Shown piece after piece: positions 1-6,776 of a stretch of DNA of 64,000 nt. The notes below the pieces were generated by a model. That model searched no databases and was not told where the DNA came from. It was given only the letters and a program-made list of their open reading frames with translations. Position numbers and translations under genes: made by a program. The stretch is from the NCBI GenBank assembly GCA_965218055.1, contig CBDCKA010000002.1:2294001-2358000 (forward strand), read 5' to 3'. The stretch comes from CBDBKE01 sp965218055 (GTDB lineage Bacteria > Acidobacteriota > Terriglobia > JAJPHL01 > JAPKYU01). Numbering within the stretch: the first letter of the stretch is position 1; every line of letters starts with the position of its first letter.

Positions 1-135
1 CGAGATGCCTTCTTCCTTGACGCGGCGTAGGATATCGGCTTTTACGTCAGCTGCAATACGATGATGTTTTTTGTTCATATGACACCAGGGTAGTTAATTC
101 CCAACCTCAGTGTCTAAATTACCCAGTCCAGGGCA
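1..135 (-). mobile_element. IS3-family element, copy A (left end only, nested in copy B)
   Basis: The first 135 bases repeat, base for base as far as I can compare, the left terminus and orfA start of the complete copy at 2995-4139. They include the ATG of orfA (rc of positions 77-79) and the terminal inverted repeat whose outer end is at 135. Immediately after it the sequence jumps into the middle of orfB of copy B. Copy A therefore inserted into copy B, and the rest of A and the missing half of B must lie to the left of the window. Confidence 0.85.
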
Positions 136-583
136 CGGCTCCCTTTCTCACCGCAACCTGGATTCCCAGGATCCGGCGGGTGTAGAGATCGATCACGGTC
201 GCCACATAGACCTTCTTTCCGTGCTGCACGAACTCGGTGAAGTCCGTTGCCCAGATGTGGTTTGCATATGCGGGCATGAGCGCGAGCAGGAGGTTGGGAT
301 AGGTCCGGGAAACCTTGGATTTTCTCCATTTTCTGCCTCTCCTGCGGTAGGGCTTGATGCCAAACAGACGCATGACCCTCTGCGCCCGCTGGCGGCAGAG
401 TCCCAGTGCCGTAGCAATTCGCCGGGAGCCGTAGGAGGGATGGATCTGCAGCTCTTCTTCCAGGCGGACCTTGAGGCGCCAGTCCTTCTCCTTCATTCTT
501 GGGACGTAATACAGGCTCGCGCGGGATATGCCAAGGGCTCGGGCAAGCGCTGATTTGTTTCTTCCTTCGCTCAATTGTTTTTT
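136..583 (-). pseudogene. IS3-family transposase OrfB (copy B), 3' end lost
   Basis: Read in the -1 frame relative to orfA from the A7 slippery run, this gives the HTH_21-like region and the first catalytic Asp of the rve integrase core (WATDFTEF). It runs on to VAVRKGA and then enters copy A and stops after a few foreign residues. The second Asp (HSDNG) and the Glu (ENGYQESF) present in the complete copy are missing, so this protein cannot catalyse transposition. Confidence 0.85.
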
Positions 584-831
584 TGAGTCATGGAGAGCTT
601 GAGCGTGATCTCGCCCACGAGTTCCAGGAGTTCTCTGTTCTGCTTCTGAAGTCGGGAGAACTCCGCCCAGGACGGGGCACCGGTTGCTCCTTTTACCATC
701 CAACCATAGATGCTCCCTTCAGAAATACCGTGATCCTTGGCGGCCTGGGCCACCGAGATGCCTTCTTCCTTGACGCGGCGTAGGATATCGGCTTTTACGT
801 CAGCTGCAATACGATGATGTTTTTTGTTCAT
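571..831 (-). CDS. IS3-family transposase OrfA (copy B)
   Basis: This 86-residue protein is a helix-turn-helix DNA-binding subunit of an IS3-type transposase. The N-terminal basic stretch and the segment around VAQAAKDHGISEGSIYGWM form the HTH. A C-terminal leucine-rich stretch (LQKQNRELLELVGEITLKL) fits the leucine zipper used for OrfA/OrfAB multimerisation. The end of the gene holds a run of seven A (complement of 578-584), the expected -1 frameshift site for making OrfAB. It is intact but its partner orfB is broken. Confidence 0.88.
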   Translation of the reverse strand: MNKKHHRIAADVKADILRRVKEEGISVAQAAKDHGISEGSIYGWMVKGATGAPSWAEFSRLQKQNRELLELVGEITLKLSMTQKNN

Positions 832-888
832 ATGACACCAGGGTAGTTAATTCCCAACCTCAGTGTCTAAATTACCCAGTCCAGGGCA

Positions 889-1197
889 CCTGATGTAGTA
901 GGCCACTCGCGGGTCCAGCTGCCCTCGGTTCTCGATGAAGTAGAGAGGTAATCGGCCGAAACTCGCTGAACTTCGCCGCCGGTCCAAACTGCTGTAAGGA
1001 CCAACGTTCTTCCTATTCGGGAGCCTGCCGTAGTTCTCGACAACCTGCGGCTTGTTGGCCGCTGGAACTTTTGCTGGGAAGTATGGCTTGTGGACGAGCC
1101 CAGGGCCGGAACTCAGCTCCACCACGCCGTTAGCGAGCAGCCCGAGCGCTAGCAGCGCCATTCCCAGTCCTGCACTACGAAGCAAGGTCCTGCGCAT
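889..1197 (-). pseudogene. SBBP-type exported protein, N-terminal fragment cut by IS copy B
   Basis: The fragment starts at ATG 1197 with a purine-rich GAGAGGGA upstream. It opens with a typical signal peptide (RR, then LLRSAGLGMALLALGLLANG). About 80 residues in is the motif PLYFIENRGQLDPRVAYYI, which is characteristic of the N-terminal domain of large SBBP/beta-propeller exported proteins common in Acidobacteria. The reading frame runs into the inverted repeat of IS copy B at 888 and ends in IS sequence. The C-terminal bulk would be left of the window. Function of the family is not established. Confidence 0.7.
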
Positions 1198-1361
1198 GGC
1201 CGTCCCTCTCGGAGGTGAAGGACCAAAGATTATCGCCCGCCGGGTCTCATGTCCAGGAAAGCCGGATAGGTCGCCACTAACGGGCTAGCGTTTATCAATC
1301 CGGGTTCACTTGGACGTATAGTTGGCTATCCGGAAACTGACCTACCAAGAAGTGACAAAAA

Positions 1362-1391
1362 TTGACACCCGCGCAGCCACCAGATTATAAT
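1362..1391 (+). promoter_or_regulatory. Perfect consensus sigma70 promoter
   Basis: TTGACA at 1362-1367 and TATAAT at 1386-1391 are both six-of-six matches with an 18-base spacer. The ATG at 1398 lies only six bases past the -10 box, about where transcription would start, so the transcript would be leaderless or nearly so. It drives the small frameshifted gene that follows. Confidence 0.7.
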
Positions 1392-1397
1392 GGAGTT

Positions 1398-1627
1398 ATG
1401 CCGAGAACTTGTGCCGTCTGCACAATGCTGACAAGACCGAAATGGACCAAGCGCTCTTGGACGGACAACCATTGCGGGACATAGCGGGACGTTTCAGGAC
1501 AAGTCGCTCCCCCCTGCTGCGCCACAAAAAGGCCGACATCCCAGCAACCTTGGTGAAGGCGAAGCAGGCTGAGGAAGAGGTTCGGGCGGAGACCCTCAAA
1601 ATGAGTCACTACCGCTTGGACGGCTAA
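1398..1627 (+). pseudogene. Small HTH-like phage/mobile-element protein, frameshifted
   Basis: From ATG 1398 the frame begins MPRTCAVC, then loses sense. The next frame from about 1421 gives HNADKTEMDQALLDG, a DIAGRF(RTS) helix-turn-helix-like segment and a C-terminal coiled stretch rich in Lys and Glu. Joined, these resemble the small Cys-Cys/HTH proteins often seen near integrases, which begin MPRTCxVCxH and contain an E-(I/M)-D-x-A-L-L-x-G motif. The family name is not known to me. A one-base indel near 1421 separates the halves. An alternative is that translation starts at ATG 1409 in the second frame. Confidence 0.5.
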
Positions 1628-1707
1628 ACGAGTTTAGGTCGGGGCGTACCAGGCTTTCGCCCGTGTCCATCCTCCGGTGTCTTTTTGATTGCCGTGTCAC
1701 AAGGATG

Positions 1708-1730
1708 GGAGCCAAGCCCGGCTCCTTTTT
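1708..1730 (+). terminator. Rho-independent terminator
   Basis: The GGAGCC/GGCTCC stem (1708-1713 with 1720-1725) has a six-base loop and is followed by five T. It would end transcription from the small gene at 1398-1627 and faces the convergent methyltransferase gene. Confidence 0.6.
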
Positions 1731-1756
1731 CCTGCTTGACTTGTTGTGCACTGGAG

Positions 1757-2476
1757 CTACTTCACCTTTTGCCACACGAAGAATTTTTCGGTATCAGTCA
1801 TTCCCAAAGGTGAGAAGCCAGCATCAGCAAGCATCCCTGGAAACACTGTGTGTTTGTAGAATCCCAAGGTCAACTTCTCTTCTGCAAGGAGTTGTCCATT
1901 CCTCTTAAAGGAATATCCCTTCTCGATGAAAAAGTGGTCGGAGGTGCCGTTGCGACCGTCAATTCTTTGGGAATAGACAATCCCATTGACCAAGTCGATG
2001 TCACGGTCTTCATGGGGTTTCTGGACGCTTAACAACAAGAGCCCACCGGCATCAAGATGGTCGGCAACGTTTTGCAATCCTTTGAAGTCCTTTTCGCGGT
2101 TGAGTAAATGTGTTCCCAGCAGCAACTCTTTGTCCGACCGGATTATGACCCACGTACCGCCGCTCGATAAGGCAACATCAAACTTGCGGTCAAGGTTCAT
2201 TTCGGCAACATCGCATTCTATGAGTGAAACTCGACTGGGCAGACGCTCCCGAGCAATCTCCAGCATCGAGGGACTGAAATCTACGCCGGTAAAATGGTAG
2301 GACGAATCGAGTTTACAAAGTTCTCGTGCCAACAGGCCCGTCCCCACGCCAAGTTCAAGCACCCTTCTACGTTCGCCGATCGTGGCTTGAATGACTCTGG
2401 CCAACGACTTGTGATCGTAGTAGCCGGCATCCATCACCAGATCGTAGTACCGGGCGATGCTCTTGTACTGATTCAT
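1757..2476 (-). CDS. Class I SAM-dependent methyltransferase
   Basis: This 239-residue protein has a Rossmann methyltransferase domain. Motif I is VLELGVGTGLLAREL (residues about 40-54), followed by the acidic-loop region GVDFSPSMLEIAR and a motif II-like stretch FDVALSSGGTWV. It resembles stand-alone methyltransferases that act on small molecules or sugars; the substrate cannot be read from sequence. It is the only apparently intact non-IS gene between the inverted IS copies. Its base composition is visibly less GC-rich than the chromosomal genes further right, consistent with acquisition by transfer. Confidence 0.85.
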   Translation of the reverse strand: MNQYKSIARYYDLVMDAGYYDHKSLARVIQATIGERRRVLELGVGTGLLARELCKLDSSYHFTGVDFSPSMLEIARERLPSRVSLIECDVAEMNLDRKFDVALSSGGTWVIIRSDKELLLGTHLLNREKDFKGLQNVADHLDAGGLLLLSVQKPHEDRDIDLVNGIVYSQRIDGRNGTSDHFFIEKGYSFKRNGQLLAEEKLTLGFYKHTVFPGMLADAGFSPLGMTDTEKFFVWQKVK

Positions 2477-2994
2477 GTTGTTCGATTCCTTCCGTACCTA
2501 TGGCTGTACCTGCTCACAAGATTCAGAGACTTCAGTTCCATTCGGCGACATGCGTCCGGAATCTTATACGGACCGCCGGTCCGCATGATTCCCCGGCTCT
2601 CCTCCGGCTTTCGATGGAAGGAGCCTGCCCGATCTGCTCCACAGGGCTGGGAACCCCTCGCCTGCCACGGTCAGGCGTGTGTGTAGCCTCTCGTGGTCTC
2701 AACGTTCTTGTGCCTCAGCAGCTCGTGCACTGGCCAGGGCACCGCATATCATCCTCCTACCTACTTCACGAGTCAAGGGGGCCCGCCCCGTGGTTCTGTC
2801 CGGTACGTCAGCTTGCGGATTCCAGAATCCGTTGCGCTCCGAGTTCACCAGCAGAGGTCACGGGTGTAAAATTCGCCGCACTATGTCACTCAATATGTAT
2901 CGGCGTCACACCCCTAGCTGCCGGCATGGCCACAAAGGGAGGGAGTTCTTCAATTGCCATTGCCCCATCTGGTGCGATGGGGTGCTGCACGGTA
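2477..2994. other. Gene-free stretch with recombinase remnant
   Basis: No plausible intact gene is seen in these 518 bases. Frames that stay open here lack family motifs and a convincing start. The only recognisable item is the short integrase tail listed separately at 2671-2750. The segment ends at the outer boundary of the complete IS3 copy. Confidence 0.6.
2671..2750 (-). pseudogene. Tyrosine-recombinase C-terminal remnant (XerC/IntI-like)
   Basis: The minus strand reads VHELLRHKNVETTRGYTHA and then a stop. This is the signature end of tyrosine recombinases (consensus VQELLGHxDVxTTxxYTHV), including the nucleophilic Tyr. Upstream of it the frame is interrupted and I find no R or HxxR motif. 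It is a short relic of an integrase different from the two around tRNA-Leu. Confidence 0.55.
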
Positions 2995-3051
2995 TGCCCT
3001 GGACTGGGTAATTTAGACACTGAGGTTGGGAATTAACTACCCTGGTGTCAT

Positions 3052-3312
3052 ATGAACAAAAAACATCATCGTATTGCAGCTGACGTAAAAGCCGATATCC
3101 TACGCCGCGTCAAGGAAGAAGACATCTCGGTGGCCCAGGCCGCCAAGGATCACGGTATTTCTGAAGGGAGCATCTATGGTTGGATGGTAAAAGGAGCAAC
3201 CGGTGCCCCGTCCTGGGCGGAGTTCTCCCGACTTCAGAAGCAGAACAGAGAACTCCTGGAACTCGTGGGCGAGATCACGCTCAAGCTCTCCATGACTCAA
3301 AAAAACAATTGA
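3052..3312 (+). CDS. IS3-family transposase OrfA (copy C)
   Basis: This 86-residue HTH protein is nearly identical to the OrfA at 571-831 (Asp for Gly at one site). It ends with a run of seven A at 3299-3305, where a -1 shift would continue translation into orfB. The start ATG is preceded by the terminal repeat and lies 57 bases inside the element. Confidence 0.9.
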   Translation: MNKKHHRIAADVKADILRRVKEEDISVAQAAKDHGISEGSIYGWMVKGATGAPSWAEFSRLQKQNRELLELVGEITLKLSMTQKNN

Positions 3313-4097
3313 GCGAAGGAAGAAACAAATCAGCGCTTGCCCGAGCCCTTGGCATATCCCGCGCGAGCCTGTATTACGTCCCAAGAATGAAGGAGAAGGA
3401 CTGGCGCCTCAAGGTCCGCCTGGAAGAAGAGCTGCAGATCCATCCCTCCTACGGCTCCCGGCGAATTGCTACGGCACTGGGACTCTGCCGCCAGCGGGCG
3501 CAGAGGGTCATGCGTCTGTTTGGCATCAAGCCCTACCGCAGGAGAGGCAGAAAATGGAGAAAATCCAAGGTTTCCCGGACCTATCCCAACCTCCTGCTCG
3601 CGCTCATGCCCGCATATGCAAACCACATCTGGGCAGCGGACTTCACCGAGTTCGTGCAGCACGGAAAGAAGGTCTATGTGGCGACCGTGATCGATCTCTA
3701 CACCCGCCGGATCCTGGGAATCCAGGTTGCGGTGAGAAAGGGAGCCGCGCTCACCATTCAGGCGCTTTCCAACGCCCTGCTCCATCATCCGCGCCCGGGT
3801 CTATTCCACTCCGACAACGGGAGGGAGTATGACGCGATGGCGTTCACTGAAATCCTTGATGGATGCGGCATCGTGATTTCACGGAGCCGCCCGGGGTGCC
3901 CTTGGGAGAACGGATACCAGGAATCGTTCTACGACAAATTCAAGGTTGACCTGGGAGATCCGAACCGCTTCAAAACACTGGGGGAGCTAGTGGCGGAGAT
4001 CTACCGCACCCTGTGGGACTACAACAACACGCGGATTCACTCCGCGCTCAACATGCCGCCTGTGGTATTCGCCAAACGGTATGCGTTAGTCGCGTAA
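3300..4097 (+). CDS. IS3-family transposase OrfB (copy C)
   Basis: The catalytic part of the transposase, expected to be made as an OrfAB fusion by -1 frameshifting at 3299-3305. It has an N-terminal HTH_21-type region (SRRIATALGL, then RRRGRKWRKS) and an rve integrase core. All three acidic residues are visible: Asp in WAADFTEF, Asp in HSDNGREYD and Glu in ENGYQESFYDKFK. The C-terminal tail YNNTRIHSALNMPP is the usual family ending. It looks intact, so copy C may be active. An open frame upstream to 3180 is an overlap with orfA rather than a real start. Confidence 0.9.
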   Translation, partial: KKQLSEGRNKSALARALGISRASLYYVPRMKEKDWRLKVRLEEELQIHPSYGSRRIATALGLCRQRAQRVMRLFGIKPYRRRGRKWRKSKVSRTYPNLLLALMPAYANHIWAADFTEFVQHGKKVYVATVIDLYTRRILGIQVAVRKGAALTIQALSNALLHHPRPGLFHSDNGREYDAMAFTEILDGCGIVISRSRPGCPWENGYQESFYDKFKVDLGDPNRFKTLGELVAEIYRTLWDYNNTRIHSALNMPPVVFAKRYALVA

Positions 4098-4139
4098 AAA
4101 ACTCTCAGAATCAGTGTCTAAAGAAATCAGTCCTTGACA

Positions 4140-4897
4140 ACCCGAGGACGGGGCAGAAAATCGCAAGAACCACCAGCGCCCGCGAACTCCAAGTGCTAAG
4201 GCAGTTCCTCGCATTCTGAACGGAACACAGGTGGGTTCAGCAGAACTGGGCAAAGAAGATCAAAGCGCCTCCAAATGCCAACCCTGCTGAGGTGGTGCCT
4301 TATACCCCCGAAGGGAAGAGCACAATCCTGGCGGCGTGCGACCGAATCGGACGAAGCTCCTATGAGCGGTTGAGGGCGCGAGCGATGGTTCTGTTACTCC
4401 GTCATACCGGGCTTCGCATCTCTGACACGTGCACCTTGGCGAAGAGCCGGATACAGAACGACCGGATTGTTCTCTATACACAGAAGACCGGCGGCCACGT
4501 CTTACTGCCCATCCCACGAGAGCTGGACCTAGCACTACAGGCCTTGCCGCTGCCCCGTGGCTGTGATTGCGACAGGGGATACTTCTTCTGGAATGGCCGC
4601 ACCAGTAAGCGGGCTGCGCTAGGAATCGCTGAGAGAACGCTCGCAGCGGTCTTCCGCAAAGCCAAGGTTCCGAGGGCGCACGCGCATCGGTTCCGCCACA
4701 CTTTAGCAACTGAGATTCTGGCGAAGGGCGGGACAATCACCGACGTAACCGATGTGCTTGGCATCGGTGACCACGTTGCACGGAAGCATTCCGCGAAGTG
4801 GAGCCAGGCTCGTCAGGAACGCATCTTTGCCCTGATGGAGCGGGTTCAGTCTGCTACATTCTTGCTACAAACGGAAAAAGAGGTTGTAATTAACTGA
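4140..4897 (+). pseudogene. Tyrosine recombinase/integrase, truncated and inactivated
   Basis: One frame from 4140 reads part of a core-binding domain (TSARELQVLRQFLAF), then a TGA at 4217-4219, then WAKKIKAPPNANP and the catalytic domain. Visible catalytic residues are Arg in HTGLRISD, Lys in TQKTGG and HRFRH in HAHRFRHTLATE. The place of the nucleophilic Tyr (family HYAKW) reads HSAKW, so Ser (TCC) replaces Tyr (TAC). The 5' part has been lost at the IS copy C boundary. From a GTG at 4292 a 201-residue product could still be made, but it should not recombine DNA. It points at the 3' end of tRNA-Leu, 17 bases away, the classic integrase position. Confidence 0.8.
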
Positions 4898-4914
4898 AAA
4901 TAAAGGCTGATAGA

Positions 4915-5000
4915 TGGTGCGGAAGGAGGGATTTGAACCCTCATGCCCCGAGGGGCGGCGGATTTTGAGCCCGCTGCGTCTGCCGTTCCGCCACTTCCGC
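4915..5000 (-). tRNA. tRNA-Leu (anticodon CAA)
   Basis: Reverse complement folds as a type II tRNA. The acceptor GCGGAAG pairs with CTTCCGC, the anticodon loop is CTCAAAA giving CAA, the variable arm is long (GCCCC/GGGGC) and the T arm contains GGTTCAAATCC. The discriminator A and an encoded CCA occupy 4915-4918. It is flanked on both sides by degenerate tyrosine-recombinase genes, so it has probably served as an attachment site more than once. Confidence 0.95.
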
Positions 5001-5005
5001 AAGCT

Positions 5006-5380
5006 TCAAGACAGGGCACTTGGCTGATTGCGCCTCCTGCTCTTCCCCGACTGTAGTGAAAACTGTAGCGGGTAGCTGCAGTTCTGCCCCTCAGGTAGTC
5101 GGTCGGCGGCCCTTTCGTTCAGAGGACGCAGCCGGGCGAAGGCGCGTTCAAGCGATTCGGGGCTGGGCTGTACCTACCTCTGGGATATGGTCGCGCTGGT
5201 GTGGCCCGCGATCCGCATGCCAACGATCCATATGATGGTGAAGGCGTCCGCCCCAGCTTTGCTCAAACGGGTCAGCATCGTATGCCTCAATGAGTGTACC
5301 ACGAAGTCCCGAGGGAGCCGAAGCAAGGCGCGTATCCTTAAAGCGACTTCTCCGGCAACTGGGCCGGCTAGCAGCGCCTG
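5006..5380 (-). pseudogene. Second tyrosine-recombinase C-terminal remnant
   Basis: The minus strand reads RDFVVHSLRHTMLTRL, then AGADAFTI and MRIAGHTSATISQR, the HxxR and GH(T/S) motifs of a phage-type integrase. It runs on through a recognisable tail (PSPESLERAFARL). The catalytic-Tyr codon, expected after SQR, is TAG at about 5174-5176 on the complement, an amber stop in place of TAC. A short insertion (about four residues) precedes MRIAGH. No N-terminal half is present. The tail ends at TGA 5006-5008, directly upstream of tRNA-Leu. Confidence 0.7.
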
Positions 5381-5451
5381 ATCTGGCTAGCGGCGCCTGA
5401 TATTAAGGTTACAATAATCGGCACAATGTCCAGTCGAGGGAGGAAGTAAGA

Positions 5452-6699
5452 ATGTCCCACAATGACAGTCCCGGTGGTTCCCGACGACTGTTCCCGGCCG
5501 GTTCGTCATCCTTTGGGGCCGCCCAGCCGGTGCTGGCGCGGAACAGTCCCCGGCGCGGCTTGCGGGCACGGGAAGCCCGGCGCGGTTTGGAAGCCGGCAG
5601 GCTCAGCAAGCACGACCTGGCCACCCCGGCCCTACTGCTGGATTTGGACGCCTTTGATCAGAACGTGGCCAAGATGGCTGCTTACCTGAAGGGTGCCAAC
5701 CGCGCGTTTCGCCCGCATGCCAAGACCCACAAATGCCCCGAGGTCGCGCAGGCGCAGATCGCCTCCGGAGCAGCAGGCATCTGTGTGGCTACGTTGCACG
5801 AGGCGGAAGTGATGGCGGCTCACGGCATCCCGGGCCTGCTGATTACCTCAGAGCTAGTGGGCAAGCCGAAGCTGAAGCGGCTCATGAAACTGGCTGCTGC
5901 CCATCGCGACCTGATGGTGGTGGTGGACAGCGAGGCTGGCGCGGGCGAGCTTTCTGAAGCGGCCTCGGCCGCGCGCGTGGACCTGAACGTGTTGCTCGAC
6001 CTCAACGTAAGCAGGCGCACGGGCGTGGCCCCCGGCCCGCCCGCCGTCAACCTGGCCCAGCAGGTGGCGCGCCTGCCACGTCTGAAGCTGCGCGGTGTGC
6101 AGGCCTACGCTGGGCATGCGTCACACACCATCGGGTTCGCAGACCGCCGCAAGGTTTCCCTGGCTGCGATGACTCCGGCGGTCGAGACCCGCCACCTCTT
6201 GGAGAAGGCTGGCTTGGAAGCGCCGCTGCTGAGTGGCGGCAGCACCGGCACTTATAACATTGATTCGGCCCTGGAAGGCGTCACCGAGTTGCAGGCCGGC
6301 TCCTACGTTTTCATGGATGTGGACTACCGCCTCATCGGAGGGCAGAGCAGCGAGGTGTACACTGACTTCTCACCCGCGCTAACGGTGGTGGCCACTGTTA
6401 TCAGCCGGCCTTGGCCGGACGTGGCCATCGTAGATGCCGGCTTGAAGGCCTTCTCCACCGACACCAGCTTCGGGCCGGAGTGCGTCAGCGTGCACGGAAT
6501 CCAGTACTCCTGGGGGGGCGACGAGCACGGCAGCCTGGACCTCACTGCGGCTGAGCGCGAAGTTCGCCTAGGCGACCGGCTGGAGTTCCTCATCCCCCAC
6601 TGCGACCCCAGCGTCAACCTCTACGACCAACTCTATGCGGTGCGCGGCGATCGCATTGAAGCAGTCTGGCCCATCGCCGCCCGCGGCTACCGGCCTTAG
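5452..6699 (+). CDS. DSD1-family PLP enzyme (D-threonine aldolase / D-serine dehydratase-like)
   Basis: This 415-residue enzyme has an alanine-racemase-like N-terminal barrel followed by a D-serine dehydratase-like domain. The PLP-binding lysine lies in PHAKTHKCPEVAQ (residues about 90-102). LSGGSTGTYN is the phosphate-binding loop. The metal-site region HCDPSVNLYDQ is near the C-terminus. Members cleave D-threonine or deaminate D-serine with PLP and a divalent metal; which one cannot be told here. The start is supported by GGGAGGAAG six bases upstream of ATG 5452. It gives an unusual basic, Ser/Arg-rich N-terminal extension of about 60 residues with no clear signal peptide. It is convergent with fhs. 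Confidence 0.85.
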   Translation: MSHNDSPGGSRRLFPAGSSSFGAAQPVLARNSPRRGLRAREARRGLEAGRLSKHDLATPALLLDLDAFDQNVAKMAAYLKGANRAFRPHAKTHKCPEVAQAQIASGAAGICVATLHEAEVMAAHGIPGLLITSELVGKPKLKRLMKLAAAHRDLMVVVDSEAGAGELSEAASAARVDLNVLLDLNVSRRTGVAPGPPAVNLAQQVARLPRLKLRGVQAYAGHASHTIGFADRRKVSLAAMTPAVETRHLLEKAGLEAPLLSGGSTGTYNIDSALEGVTELQAGSYVFMDVDYRLIGGQSSEVYTDFSPALTVVATVISRPWPDVAIVDAGLKAFSTDTSFGPECVSVHGIQYSWGGDEHGSLDLTAAEREVRLGDRLEFLIPHCDPSVNLYDQLYAVRGDRIEAVWPIAARGYRP

Positions 6700-6776
6700 C
6701 GGCTCCAACTGGAACTGCAGAACGGGGTTGTTCTATTGCGTAGGCAGTGCTGGCGCGCGGTCCTGCCGGATGGTGC

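Larger units (their letters stand above)
136..888 (-). mobile_element. IS3-family element, copy B (interrupted by copy A)
   Basis: This is a minus-strand copy of the element found complete at 2995-4139. Its left inverted repeat ends at 888 and it carries a full orfA and the first part of orfB. At 136 the orfB reading frame stops matching and the end of copy A begins. Differences from the complete copy are few: Gly for Asp in orfA (KEEG against KEED) and Thr for Ala beside the first catalytic Asp of orfB. The right end is outside the window. Confidence 0.88.
2995..4139 (+). mobile_element. IS3-family element, copy C (complete, 1145 bp)
   Basis: The ends begin with TG and finish with CA, as in IS3-family elements. 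The terminal inverted repeats are TGCCCTGGACTG... on the left and, reverse-complemented, TGTCAAGGACTG... on the right. They agree at 22 of 29 positions, including the block TTTAGACACTGA. It contains orfA and orfB overlapping in the -1 arrangement. The flanks (GGTA on the left, ACCC on the right) show no target duplication, so the two flanks may come from different events. Copies A and B at the left edge lie in the opposite orientation. Confidence 0.9.

Noticed and set aside
2500..3036. Long plus-strand open frames (178 and 110 residues)
   Set aside because: No motif, no ribosome site, and they run into the IS terminal repeat. Only a minus-strand integrase tail is recognisable here.
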